From assembly GCF_002575655.3 (NCBI RefSeq), contig NC_053037.3:207623743-207687742 (forward strand): a stretch of DNA of 64,000 nucleotides, written 5' to 3'. A program made the position numbers and the translations under genes. Under the pieces are notes generated by a model. That model made no database searches and was not told the DNA's origin. It saw nothing but the letters and a program-made list of their open reading frames with translations. Shown in pieces: positions 31,473 through 42,669 of the stretch; the stretch's first letter is position 1; the number at the start of each line of letters is the position of its first letter. The stretch is from Aegilops tauschii subsp. strangulata (lineage: Eukaryota > Streptophyta > Magnoliopsida > Poales > Poaceae).

Positions 31473-33123
31473 GCGCGCGTCTGAGAGATGAAGCGAAATG
31501 CATGGATGATGAGAGGGGGGCATTGGATATATAATTAATGTGGGTGTATTAGCTATATACGTAATCCTATATAGAGAGGTATAGATTGATCGATGTGGAC
31601 GTGGGAAAGAGGGTGAGACCTCACTAGATATATAGATTGATCGGTTTATGTGGAAAACTATGAAAGACCTAACTATATACACACATGCATAGAGGAACAT
31701 CGATCGTTGCGCATGCACGTGAGAGATAAAGAATGCCCGATATGATGGAGAGGGGGATGTGTGTGTGTTCCTTCATGGGAGACCGACCTGAAGAAAAAGA
31801 TTGCATGTGTGTGATGGATAATGCCGACTGGTAGTGTGTGTGCATGCATGCACGAGAGAAAGTTAGTGGTACAATTATAACGAGAAGACCAATGTGTGGG
31901 TGTAAAAGACTAGGTGAGGTCATAATCAATGTAAAGTTGAATTCAAATATTTGAATAAGAGATCATGTTGTTTGAAACCCATGCATGCATGAATATAACG
32001 GAGATCTGCGCGGTGTGGTTTGGAAATGAGCATGTTGTAATGTATACACATTGAACAAGGTCAGACCGGTTTGAATTTGAGATACCGATGGCAGACATCA
32101 TTTGGCCACATTGCATCCATGCATGGACACACTATTCTAATTTGCGATGATGGGTGGCTTTCGCATCACATATCTATATCTATACCCCTATATATATTTT
32201 TTATATTTTATATTTTTTATATAGTGTGCAAATAACTTTAACTTTGAAAGATGGTCATTGGATGAGGCCAATCCGATGGTGCACTGCTGGCAAATTTGAG
32301 CACTACTGGCCGTTGGATATCATCTAGATTCTACCAGATTTTGCCACATGTACAATCTAGAAGACTCTATGGTTGAACTTAAGCATAATGCACAAACCTC
32401 AAAACACAAGCACTTCTTCTTTGTTCTAGAATCTTTCATATCAGAATTGCCCAAATGTTTTTCTACATGATTTGTTTTTACTTTATGCCTTACAACGCAC
32501 AATTCCATGAATCTTAAAATAGATTAGCTTTCTTATAAAAACTAGATGATTTTGAATGAAATGAACTATAAGAATTAAACGAACATCTACATCATGCATA
32601 TATGACTCAAAGCTTACATGCTATAATGTGGTATTTATTCATAATTCAGTTGCCAAATCTCATGCGTGCAATGCACGTGTACCGTACTAGTCTAATTGGT
32701 GTCTGTGTGTGTGTTGTGCGTGTTAAACACATTGTACGTAGTATATCATACTAGTTTAAATTGTCTTTTTTTCTTTTGGGTACACGTTAAGCTTGTTCTC
32801 CCGAAATTTCAAGCCGCGCCTTGTTATGCCGAAATTTCAAGCTAGCGTCTCTGTCTATCGTGCTACGAAACTCTCGCCACTTCAACCCGCGGCTTGTTAG
32901 CCCGAAATATTTAAGATAAATCTTTGTCTCGTTGTGCTCCGACAACTCCCTCCATCTCAACCCGCGCCATGCTATTCCAAAATTACAACGCACGCGAAAA
33001 CTCCCACCTCCTGTGAAATCCCGACACGCGAAATGCCCGTGATACCCCTGAACCGAAAGAACCGCCTCAAATCGGTGGTGGTACTTTTGTAACTTACCCC
33101 ACATTTCGGACAAGCGCGTCCCT

Positions 33124-33487
33124 ATGCCATGGTTCCCTACTCCCATCCCATCCGCCCACCCATTTGTACACCGAGGCCGGGAAAACCCGCGAAGCCCCAC
33201 ACCCTCCTCCGTCCGCCACCCAGCCGGAGCCTCTTCCCCGACGACGGCGTCCACAACAACTCCTCTACGTCCCTCATCCACCGTACCGGATGAGGATCCG
33301 TCGTCGATCTAGACGACCCGCCGGTTCAGCCACCCCGTCCTCCACCTCTAAGGAGTTGCACCGATGTTCCCCTCGTCTTACGCGCCACCTCCACTCCCAC
33401 ACTGCCGTCTTCACCTGCACCACCGGAAGAGCATCATCATCACCGTTTCCTCGGATGAAGCTGCGGCCTAATCGGCGCCACTAAAGA
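33124..33487 (+). pseudogene. Exon-like segment, Pro/Thr/Arg-rich
   Basis: Begins near an ATG (33124) and is GC-rich with gene-like codon content but with a stop at 33310 in the first frame. It ends at AAAGAG/GTTGTACACT, a donor-like junction that recurs at 34630 (AAAGAG/GTTGTACACT), so the exon was duplicated. No domain recognised. Confidence 0.35.
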
Positions 33488-33654
33488 GGTTGTACACTAA
33501 TCGCCGCATTTTCTTCTTGATTCGATCTCACGGTGGTGCCGGCGCTCGGTCCCAAGCCGACACGGCGCGGCTCCATCCATGGCGGCGTCGCCGGCTACTT
33601 CCTCCACGACGTCGCTCCCTCAGCGGCGACGTCCACATCAGTAGGAGCTACTGC

Positions 33655-33860
33655 TGCTTTAGATCTTGCTCGCGCTGCTGTTGTGCTCTTGCTCTCGGTC
33701 CCCTGCCGGGTCTGCTCTTGCTCTTGCTCTTGCTCGCGCCGCTGCTCTCGCTCTTGCTCTTGCTTGCGATGCTGCTCCGATTTAGCTACACTTCAGTCGA
33801 CTGAATCGACTTTTGGGTCAGTCGATTTTCAGGGGGTGGGGGGGGGGGGCTTGCCGGAGT
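33655..33860. repeat. GCTCTTGCT microsatellite and poly-G
   Basis: Repeated GCTCTTGCT/GCTGCTCTCG words (33660-33780) followed by a TCAGTCGACTGAATCGAC palindromic stretch and a run of ten or more G at 33840. Leu- or Ser-rich frames across it come from the repeat. A second TCAGTCGACTGA palindrome is at 34217-34228. Confidence 0.7.
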
Positions 33861-34249
33861 TAAGGAAGAACCAGCCGCAGCGGGGAGGGGGGCTCACCGG
33901 AGAGGTACCCCACTATCTATCTTAGGGTTCAGGGTGGGGGCAGTGGTCGCCGACGGTGGTGGGGCGGTGGCGTGGGGATCGCCAGAGAAAAAGCTTGGCA
34001 CGGGGGGCCCTACAGGGATGGCCGGGGCGGCGGCGGACCGGCGGTGGGGAGTGTTTTGGGGCGGGCGGGGCGGCGCACCGCCGACCGCAGGCGGCGGCGG
34101 GCGGCTATTTGGCCGGTGGTGGCTGGCGGCTCAGGGGGGTGGAGGTTGAAGATGAACTGCAGGCCCTTGATTTCGTATCCAACGGCTGCAAAATCGACGG
34201 ACCAGAGATGAAAAAGTCAGTCGACTGACGTGTAACCTCACCTCTAGTG

Positions 34250-34330
34250 TGTTCAGTTTCGACAGTAAAATTTAGTTTCGACAGCAAAATTTAGTTTCGA
34301 TAGTTAAGTTCAGTTTCGACAGTTAAATTC
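34250..34330 (+). repeat. 19 bp tandem repeat, four copies
   Basis: AGTTTCGACAGTAAAATTT-type units begin at 34255, 34274, 34293 and 34312. Non-coding. Confidence 0.8.
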
Positions 34331-34446
34331 AGAGATGAGCGGCTGATGTATACATCTAGCACTTTGTGGTTATGTATTTTACATCATCTATTGGAGATGC
34401 TATTAGAATTCCACTCAGGTTAACGTTGTTTCTCTTGTCCTGCTTC

Positions 34447-34635
34447 AGCCTCGGCGTCGTACAACTCACCGGAGCTGCTCCAACGACGAAACCCTCCATC
34501 ATAGCGGAGCAGTACCTCGGGCTCCATCTCCATACACCTAAGATCTTCTTCCCCTCCTCCGACAGCCAAGTCAGCCGGAGCATCCTCACCGGCCAAACCA
34601 ATCACGCTGAGATCGACATGGCTTCGCCAAAGAGG
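34447..34635 (+). pseudogene. Exon-like unit a (PKIFFPSSDSQ)
   Basis: Preceded by a TTGTCCTGCTTCAG acceptor-like tract and ending AAAGAG/GTTGTACA. The plus frame reads PKIFFPSSDSQ and is related to PPQIFFPAAGSH at 35464-35593, so the two are diverged duplicates of one exon. No family recognised. Confidence 0.4.
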
Positions 34636-34929
34636 TTGTACACTTGTTGCATATCTTTTTGACTCTACATGTTATATATATTGTCCAGTGAGCACATGGA
34701 GTAACGGGAAATACGATTATTTTATCCTACTATATGACAAGCAGTGAGGTACCAGGCAACTTAGCTATCCATGATGGACTGTCTTGAACTCCATCATTAT
34801 TTATCTCTGCGTGTTTGAGCTGTGCATTTATCGTGGCCCTAGGAGTTGAGCTAGTAGGGCAGTGGCCTGGGTCCAAAGTAATAGAAGTAGCACAAAAACA
34901 TTTTTTTAGTGTTGGCTTTTCCTTGCTCA

Positions 34930-35395
34930 AGCCTGCCTACTGGAATTGCGAATGCTTGAAAGGAAAAGTGAATGAAAAACATAGGAATTGGAAAGTTTCG
35001 TATGGTACTACTTTTCATGAATTTGGTGCAAAGGAATGGAGTAAAGGAAAACTGTAGGATTTGTTCCTTTAGTGTCTCCTTGAAAGAAAAACCGTAGGAA
35101 TTTTAATTTCCACTTGTCCTCCTTTTCAAATTCCTATTCATGAAGCACAAGACTAAGAGATAGTAGCATAATAGCATTATAACCGTACATTTTCTTGTGG
35201 TTTGACTTAATCTCACCATGCTTCTTTGCATCCTGTGATCTTCCAATTCTTGTGAACCAAACACCCAGATTGGCAGAAATCCTGTGTTTTTAAATTCTCT
35301 GTTTTGCACGTGCATTCCTATCCTATTCCTGTCTATTTCCTATCCCTGCATTGTTAGAATCCTCAAATTCAAACAAGCCCTTACACAATTACTTC
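34930..35395 (-). mobile_element. MITE-like insert between the duplicated exons
   Basis: The right end, read on the minus strand, is TAAGGGCTTGTTTGAATTTG, a Tourist-type terminus. The interior has GTAGGAATTTTAATTTCC, ATAGGAATT words. The left end is not clear, so limits are approximate. Confidence 0.35.
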
Positions 35396-35463
35396 TATTA
35401 CAGATATGTGTCAAAGAAAACCTTGTGTGGTTTGTCCTGCTCCTGCGGTGCTGTGTTCCACCC

Positions 35464-35593
35464 CAGCTCAGCTGCTCCAACGACGGAAGGGTTCATGACA
35501 GCAGGGATCTGCTCTCCAGACTATCTTTCGCCGCCCCAGATCTTCTTCCCCGCCGCCGGCAGCCACGACAACTGCATTACCATCATCAATTGA
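35464..35593 (+). pseudogene. Exon-like unit b (PPQIFFPAAGSH)
   Basis: Open to TGA at 35592; similar in sequence and in the preceding GCTGCTCCAACGACG motif to unit a at 34447-34635. Confidence 0.4.
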
Positions 35594-36039
35594 GCAGATG
35601 ACCTTGAGGACTACACGGGTCCGCAAGAAAGGTCGCACTCTTCCGTGTCTGCTTACGTTATGCATCGCTTAATACGATGACATGCTACTTTATCGTCGTG
35701 TTCACGTATTAGACTCTGAGTCAGGTCCAAACTTATGCTGAAACTTGAGTTTTTAAATGGTTGTGGGGTACATATTGGGGCAGCAATCAGTACTATCTGT
35801 CTACTATCTGGTTAATCTCGGGTGTCTACTATGAGTTTCATGTTGGGTGCAAACAAACATTAAAGGAGCCATTATCTGTATTTTTTAACTAAAGCTATTA
35901 TCTGCCTGCTATCATTGGTTTTGGGTCTATCCACAGTTTGCTACCATCACTCTGGATTTGTGCATGCACTCCTTACATAATCTCACTATGTTTTATTCCT
36001 ATGCATGTCAATTATTGTATACAATGGAACTGAACATGT

Positions 36040-36207
36040 AGAGCAAAAGAGACGAGCCTTGCGTGGCAATAAAATTTCATGCAGACGTCGCTCCATGGTT
36101 GGCGCAAAGGCAGCCCCCCTCCACCCATTTCGGATCGTAATCAAGAGGAAGATAACTGTCCCGAGGGGGATTCAGAAGCAGAAGACCACTCCTATTTACC
36201 CCATGAG
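36040..36207 (+). pseudogene. Exon repeat 1 (GDSEAEDHSYLPHE)
   Basis: Ends HSYLPHE at a GAG/GTCTTCGCTC donor. It is the most diverged of four related exon-like units (see 36528-36676, 37027-37176, 37798-38160). The upstream limit is unclear. Confidence 0.4.
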
Positions 36208-36527
36208 GTCTTCGCTCTAACTTGGCATGCTGATGTTGGTTATATCATGCATATGGTGCCTTGCATTGCTTACTTTATACATCAAATATGTCAACTGCTT
36301 AGTTTAGACATGCTTTGTGTGAATGCCATCTGTTTAGTTTATTCATCGTTTATGTGAATTATGCAATGCCATCTTGTTTAGCCAGGCATCAAATATGTGA
36401 ATTTTGCAATGCCATCCTGCTTAGCCAGTCATCTTATATGTGAATTATATCAGGCCATCCTTTTTTTCATTACGTATTACATTTGTCAACAATGTTAGTA
36501 CATTCAACTACTCTTCGTGTGCATCAG

Positions 36528-36676
36528 CCATTTGACACGGTGATGGAAAATTCTGGAGTGAAAACAAGGTCTTCAGAGCTGACTATGCTATCTGACAAAG
36601 CACATATCTCGCTGGTTACGGATAGCTCCTCAGAGGAGGATTCAGAGACAGATGACCAGTCCTATTTCCCCCCGAG
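36528..36676 (+). pseudogene. Exon repeat 2 (EEDSETDDQSYFPP)
   Basis: Starts after CATCAG as CCATTTGA and reads GVKTRSSELTML, SSEEDSETDDQSYFPP, then a donor at GAG/GTGTATGC. It is 149 nt against 150 nt in repeat 3, one base short before the donor, which would shift the downstream frame. Confidence 0.5.
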
Positions 36677-37026
36677 GTGTATGCTCTAATTAACTTGGCA
36701 GGGTTATGTTGCTCATATCGTGCGTATGATATCTTGCATTGCAATGTCATTTGATTAGTTTAGACATGCTTTGTGTGAATCCCACCTGTTTAGTGTCTAA
36801 TTACCATATATGTGAATTATGCATTGCCATCTTGTCGCAAGACATTATATATGTGAATTATGCAATGCTATCTTGTTGCAAAGGCATTATATATGTGAAT
36901 TATGCAATGCCATGCTGTTGAGCCAATCATCATGTATGTGAATTATATCATGCTATCATTTTTTTGTATTACGTGTTCCATTTGTCGACAACGTTTGTAT
37001 ATTCAACAACTCTTCCTGTGCATCAG

Positions 37027-37176
37027 CCATTTGAAGCGGTGATGGAAGTATCTGGAGTGAAAACAAGGTATTTAGAGCAGACAATGCTACCTGCTGAAGC
37101 AGACATCTTGCTGGATACAGAGAGCTCCTGAGAGGAGGATTCAGAGACTGATGACCAGTCCTATTTCCCCCCTGAG
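37027..37176 (+). pseudogene. Exon repeat 3, with an in-frame TGA
   Basis: 150 nt after CATCAG, closely similar to repeat 2 (GVKTR, EEDSETDDQSYFPPE) but with TGA in the serine run (37129-37131). Donor GAG/GTCTATGCTC. Confidence 0.5.
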
Positions 37177-37797
37177 GTCTATGCTCAAACTTGGTAGGGT
37201 TATATTACCCATGTCATGAATGTTGTCTTGCATTGCTTAGTTTTTACATCATATATGGATTGCCATCTGCTTACTTGCTTACTATATAAATCATATATTT
37301 GAATTATATCATGCCATCATGTTTACATACACAACATCTATCTGAATTATGGCATGGCAACCCATTTAATAAAGACATCATATAGTTATATCATCTCATC
37401 CTGTTTAGTGTTTACAATCATCATATTTTGAATTATGTCATTCTATCCGGGAATTATATCATGCTATCATGTTTCCATAGGCGGCATGTATGTGAATTAT
37501 GGCATGCCAACCTATTTAATAAACTCATTATATAGTTATATCATGTCATCCTGTTTACATAGTCATCATATTTTGAACTATGTCTTTCCATCTTTTTTAG
37601 TTAGCCATCATAATGTGAAATTGTATCATGCTATCCTGTTTAGTTAGCCATCATATATGTGAAACTGTGTCATGCTATCCTGTTTGGTTAGACAACATAA
37701 ATGTGAATTATTTCATGCCCTCTTTTATTCCCCACTATCCATTGCACCTGTCTATCATACAATGTCTGTACATTTAATTACTTTTCTTGTTTATTAG

Positions 37798-38160
37798 CCA
37801 TTTGAATTGGAGAGGGTGATGGCAGTATCTAAGGGAGTAACAACACGGTCTTCAGAAAAGATAGTGCTAGTAGTTGATGCAGATAGAACCACGGTTGTAC
37901 TTGCCCAAGAACCAGCCCCACCACACATAACCCAGACTCTCGCAGATTGTAGCCCTACCCAGTTGGACAGAGAACCAGCTACACCCCTTCTAACCCCAAC
38001 CCCAGCAGATAGTAAGCCAATTCCAGTTGACACAGCACCGTCTCCACCCCAGAGCACCCAAACAGGAGCATTTAGTAAGGGAACTGCAGTGCCCAAAGCA
38101 CGAGGACCACCACTCCGAATCCCAACTCAACGCTTAAAGGAGAAGAAGAATTGTTCCCAG
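37798..38160 (+). pseudogene. Exon repeat 4, Pro/Thr-extended
   Basis: Starts after TTATTAG as CCATTTGA like repeats 2 and 3, reads GVTTRSSEKIVLVVD, then runs into a Pro/Thr-rich stretch (AQEPAPPHITQT, PTPADSKPIPVD) and ends CCCAG/GTCAGG. The frame is open over all 121 codons, the best-preserved exon of the set. Confidence 0.5.
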
Positions 38161-38637
38161 GTCAGGTTCTGTAGCTATGGTTCATACTCCTTTGCTCCTG
38201 CATCACTGTATTTACTCAGACCAACTATTTTCAAATTTGAAGGATGGAATTGAAACTCCAATGGCGCAACAGGTATGTTTTAAACTTATTTCTTTAACTG
38301 GTTTGCTGTTGTAACTTGCTCTATATTGATTTCAGTTTCAATTGAATAAACAATTATGTTCTCATGTCATGCACATTACAAGTGTCTCTATAGTTTCCCA
38401 CACTTATATTTTGTCTATTCTGCTTTGTCTTGAACAAGTATTATTTGAACTGTGTCTCTATCTTGATTTGGCAACAAAAACTAGAATGATATAGACCATA
38501 AAGTGACCATGGTACATAGATATATGTTTGTTTCATGTTGTTATCCTGTGCACTTTACTACTGAACCGATTTACCAAAATGAGTTTCATATACAACATGG
38601 TAAACCTATGATGTGTCTGCTTGTTTCTCTTTTAGAA

Positions 38638-39075
38638 TGCGGACAAAATATTGGAGAACAGTACCCCGTTATGCAATGGTGAAGGAAGTAATGGAGATAA
38701 GGTTCAAGATAATGAGACATCCCTGTTGGTCTCCAAGAAAGCTGATAAAAACTACCTTGACGATAGCGAGAGAGAACCCAGATGTCCTGTCTTGATGTAG
38801 TGTTCGAGTTACTGGCCACTACTGCTGGCACAAGCTCTTCGAACTCGCTGCCTGAATTAGTTCGTCTTCTTGAGTCTCAGCTTCATGTTGAAAGACATCG
38901 ATCAGATGTGTTGCGACAGGAAGCTGAAGGACTGAGGAAGTCCCTGCAGAATTCAGATGCATACTTTCTGGTGCAACAGCAAGCGCTGGAGGATTTAAGC
39001 GCCAAACAAGAGAAAGATAATAAGCTTGCTAAGCATCTTGCCAGCATTATGGGTACCCAGGATATTGTTTCTTGA
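38638..39075 (+). pseudogene. Terminal coiled-coil exon, frame-disrupted
   Basis: After a TCTCTTTTAG acceptor, one frame reads NADKILENSTPLCNGEG to a TAG near 38800. The neighbouring frame from 38782 reads SCLDVVFELLATTAGTSS, then a coiled coil (VLRQEAEGLRKSLQ, QQALEDLSAKQEKDNKLAKH) to TGA 39075. A small indel near 38775-38795 would join them. No enzymatic domain. Confidence 0.5.
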
Positions 39076-39369
39076 GATCTTCTGAAGTGGTTTTAGTTAT
39101 GGACTTGTTTTGCTGCGGCGTTTATTTGCACTGGTCGCCAACTTTGACAACCAGTGTATATGATATGCTGCTTTGTTCCCTATATTTGCACTGGTGGGAA
39201 ACTTTGATGCCCAGTGGATATAATATGTGTAATAGCCGTGATAGCTTAGCGTAAGTTGCTTGCTTATTTATTTCCTTGTTGTCTTGTTTATTTGTTTGCT
39301 TGTAGTCAGTGCTGTTCTTTTTCCGCGGTTTGCTAGTGGCCGCAATAACCTTTTTTTACAACTAGGCCA

Positions 39370-39892
39370 CAATAACCATGGGCTACATATTTACCGTAGT
39401 GACACTGGGCCTTCTACGGGCCGTAGAAACAATGGGCCTTCTACGGGGCGTAGAAACAATGGGCCTTCTACGGGCCGTATCATCAATGGGCCTTCTATGT
39501 GCCGTATGATCGATTGCCCAAACATGGGCCAATAACATACTGCTTTATGGCCGTAAATGGGCTAGATTTGGAATCGTCCGTTCATGGGACGACCATAATG
39601 GGCCGTCGTTAATCGGCTGTATTTGATGACGCTATGAAAACGGCCCAACATTTTAACGGGCCACAAACGGACTGACTATAAGCACGGGCTGAATTTGGCC
39701 CACAAGCAGAAAATGACAGTAAGAGGCTGTAAGTAACCGAATGCTGGAAATGAGCCCAAGAATAAATGGGCCCTGAGAAGGCCGAAAGATAACATGGGCT
39801 AGAAACGGCCCAACGGAATAATGGGCTGTTAATGGGTATAAAGTGATACACTGTTCATTACGGGCCTGTTTTACCACGGGCCGTTAATGGGA
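39370..39892. repeat. GGGCC-rich subterminal array
   Basis: Begins with three or four 30 bp units (CAATGGGCCTTCTACGGGCC, 39405-39510), then irregular GGGCC/GGCCC words every 15-30 bp to 39890. This is typical of subterminal transposase-binding arrays in large plant DNA transposons; that role is inference. Confidence 0.65.
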
Positions 39893-40747
39893 TCCCTTTC
39901 GGTCACTGGGATCAAGCACCGTAAGATCGAACCCACTACCAGGCACCTCTTCCCATTGCAAGATAAATAGATCAAGTTGGCCAAACAAAACCCAAATATC
40001 GGAGAAGAAATACAAGGCTATAAGAGATCATGCATATAAGAGATCAAAGAAACTCAAATAACTTTCATGGATATAAAAAGATATAACTGATCATAAACTC
40101 AAAGTTCACCAGATCCCAACAAACACACCGCAAAAAGAGTTACATCATATGGATCTCCAAGAGACCATTGTATTGAGAATTCAGCGAGAGAGAGAAAGCC
40201 ATCTAGCTACTAACTATGGACCCGAAGGTCTACAAAGAACTACTCACGCATCATCGGAGAGGCACCAATGGAAGTGGTGAACCCCTCCGTGATGGTGTCT
40301 AGATTGGATCTGGTGGTTGTGGACTCTGCGACGGCTGCATGAATATTTCGTCGGCTCCTCTAGGGTTTGTGGATTTTTTGGGTATTTATAGAGCAAAGAG
40401 GCGGTCCGGGGGGCGTCCGAGGTGGGCACAACCCACCAGGGCGCGCCTGGGCCTCCTGGCGCGCCCTGGTGGATTCTGCCCCCCTCGGGGCACCCCATAG
40501 ATGCAATTAGGGCCCATTGCCTTCCTTTTGGCCCATAAAAAATGGACTCTGTTTCGTGGCATTTGTACTTCGTTTGATATTGATTTCCTGTGATGTAAAA
40601 AACATGGAAAAAACAGCAACTGGCACTTGGCACTATGTCAATAGGTTAGTCCCAAAAAATGATATAAAATGATTATAAAACATCCAAGATTGATAATAAA
40701 ACAGCATGGAACAATCAAAAATTATAGATACATTGGAGACGTATGAC
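39893..40747 (-). mobile_element. High-copy LTR-like fragment, reversed
   Basis: Read on the minus strand it begins ACGTCTCCAATGTATCTATA, has a TATA box (TATAAATA, 40383-40390) followed by a leader-like CCACAAACCCTAGAGGAGCC, and ends TTGATCCCAGTGACCGAAA. I recognise the style as a very common Triticeae repeat, probably LTR sequence. Both termini are missing and no coding part remains. Confidence 0.55.
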
Positions 40748-41766
40748 ATGCCCCGCCGTCGTGGCGGCGCTGTGCTCCACACGACGCGGGGGAGGCCTTG
40801 GCGCCGGGCTCCCCCCGCGCAGCTCCCAATGCATCGCGTTCGCCTACAGCGGGGCCGACATCCTGAGGTCCATGGCTGTTGCCATGGCTTGGTTCACCTG
40901 CGGTCCATGGTTAGCATAATCGTGCCCCTGAGATGTTGGTTGTACCCGGTGGCTATCGTCGTTGAAGATGTTGGTGAAGCTCCGGGGCGGCTCGCGAAGA
41001 CCCTCGGCCTGGTGTGGCCTCGATGCCCAGGCTGGTGAGGGAAGCGCGCAGGGGCTTCTTCTTGGCGTAGGGGTGCCTAAAGCCGCCATCCTCGAGTCGC
41101 CGCACGGCCGTTTGGCGTCGGTGCTTGCCAGGCCTAGCACCAGGTCATGACGACCGTAGGGTGGCATCTCGGCGTGGCCCCAGGAGGGGCCGTCCAGCAT
41201 CTCCAAGCCCAGAGGTAACATGTCCTGGGTAGTACGTGCGGCACCGCGTGGCCCTCCAGGCCCCTTGAGGAAGGGCGCGCGGGTGTAGCTGGGGTCGGCA
41301 CGTGCCCCCGGCACCGCTTGTGACGTAGGCAGGGTGCAGAAAGGTGTTGCGCCCCTGCATGCGGCGTCGAGCAGCTCGGCGACCCGCTCCAGTAGTGCGT
41401 CGTGGCCGCCTTCCGCCAGCCTAGATCGTAGCAGCTGAGGTGCCATGATGAGCGCGGCTCGTGTGTTCGCCTGCTCCCGGCGGGTGTGTAGCGCTATTGC
41501 CGCGGCATAGCTCGAAGATCACGTGGTGGCGCGGTTGCGGCGCGGCGCGAGAGCGAGCGGTGGCGGCCCGGGCCGCCCGCAGCCGACGACGCTGGGTGGC
41601 GTGCGGGCTACGAGGAGTGCAGAGTGGAGATCTTCTTGGGCGGTAGGCGCTGCCCGGGGAGGCCGAGTGGCCCAGTGTTCAGCGTGAGCTCGAGGAGTGT
41701 CAGCCATTAGAACGGTGGAGCGGGGGGCGGATCGACCTGAGGAAGAGAGGGTCCGCCGCACCCTTA
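40748..41766 (-). pseudogene. Tat-type Gypsy leader and gag N-terminus, truncated
   Basis: Minus-strand region just inside the LTR at 41781-42669. The frame from ATG 41446 (200 codons to 40844) starts MAPQLLRSRLAEGGHDALLE with a helix, followed by Pro/Ala/Arg-rich sequence. The order of LTR, primer site, long leader and gag-like ORF fits the 5' end of an element pointing left. Everything past ~40748 is gone. Confidence 0.5.
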
Positions 41767-41779
41767 CCTGGTGCGCCAA
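41764..41779 (-). promoter_or_regulatory. Primer binding site next to the reversed LTR
   Basis: On the minus strand TGGCGCACCAGGTAAG follows the LTR end CCAACA by one or two bases. The position and TGGCGC start fit a tRNA primer site; I do not assign the tRNA. Confidence 0.55.
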
Positions 41780-41780
41780 A

Positions 41781-42669
41781 TGTTGGATTCGGGGCTCCGC
41801 AGACACTGGATAGATTCGAACTCTAGGGTGCGTGCAAAGAACTCAACCTCCCAGTCTGCAACTAGTCGATCTTACGGCCTATCTCGATCAACTAGAAGGA
41901 AATGTGACACATCAGTTTACCCAGGTGCAGGCCACCTTGAAGTGTAATACCCTACTCCTGCTTTGTGGTGGATTAGCCTAGAGCTGGGCTGAGGATGAAC
42001 TAGTACAGTGGGAGAACAACCTCTGGAGGTGTCTTCTTGTGTTTGTGTGAGCTCGCGAGGGTTTGGATGAATGAATCCTCTGTCCCGTTCTACGGTGGTG
42101 GCTAGGCTCTATTTATAGTGGCCTTGGTCCTCTTCCCCCAAATGAAGGTGGGAAGGGATCCCACAATGGCCAAATTCAAAGGGAGACAACCAGTATAGCT
42201 TATCCTGACGAAGGGTGGTCTTCGTCTGCAAAGTCTCCGGCCGTGAAGCCGTGGTGGGCTCGGCGATGACCTCTGTCCTGCCATCCTGGCGATCTTGGTC
42301 TTGTAACACAGAAATGGAAACCTTTGGTTGATGGCTCGGGACTCCGCACCTGCGCTTGCCTCTTTAGCACCAAAGATGAAACTTGTTGTACAGCGCCCGC
42401 TGGTGCCCGCCTGGCCTCGGTCTTCATGGCTCGCGTCATCCGAATCTCACGAGGTGGGGGCATGCATAGAAATCTCTGCTCCTCTGGAGCCAGCCTGAGG
42501 AGGCCGCTCATTCTGGAGGTCTTGGCGTCGTCCGCCTCGCGAGGTCTGGCCCCTCGCGATGGTCTTGTGTTGTTTGTGCTGAAGATGGGCCATACCAGGC
42601 CATCGATGGAGCCATGCCATGGGCCGCAGGCAGGCAAGTCTGGGTACCCCGGTTCCCAGAACGCTGACA
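41781..42669 (-). repeat. LTR of a minus-strand Tat-type Gypsy element (889 bp)
   Basis: Plus strand starts TGTTGGATTC and ends CGCTGACA, so the element-sense LTR starts TGTCAGCG and ends CCAACA. It has a TATA box at 42110-42117 (minus strand, TATAAATA) and abuts the primer site at 41764-41779. Its partner LTR is absent from the window, so the element is a fragment. Confidence 0.7.

Larger units (their letters stand above)
30495..32690. mobile_element. Foldback DNA element with ~365 bp inverted arms
   Basis: The left arm (30495-31170, less a 304 bp insertion) and right arm (32331-32690) are inverted copies. Outer ends read CTAGTAAGGTACACGTGCAT and, reversed, CTAGTACGGTACACGTGCAT. The arms carry the same ordered words (TATGAATAAATACCACATT, CAATTCCATGAATC in the right arm, GCATTATGCTTAAGTTCAAC) at roughly 85-90 percent identity by eye. 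The 1.1 kb centre has no transposase. The superfamily is unclear; no reliable target duplication was found. Confidence 0.8.
36220..37790 (+). repeat. Intronic minisatellite between exon repeats
   Basis: Fills the introns with degenerate 40-60 bp units built on ATATGTGAATTATGCAATGC, CATCCTGTTTAG and CCATCAT. Low GC, no frame. It explains how neighbouring exons could duplicate by unequal exchange. Confidence 0.65.
32691..39892 (+). mobile_element. Large DNA transposon or captured-gene unit, ends not defined
   Basis: Inferred as one unit. The left side has a GC-rich subterminal array (CCCGAAATTTCAAG at 32803, 32831 and a variant at ~32911). The right side has a GGGCC-rich array (39370-39890). 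Between them on the plus strand are exon-like segments with plausible splice sites. No transposase domain or terminal inverted repeat was recognised, and the right end is cut by the next repeat at 39893. Two separate elements would be an alternative. Confidence 0.4.

Noticed and set aside
40844..41446. Host gene encoding a 200-residue protein
   Set aside because: Lies directly inside an LTR and primer site on the same strand, so it is retrotransposon gag.
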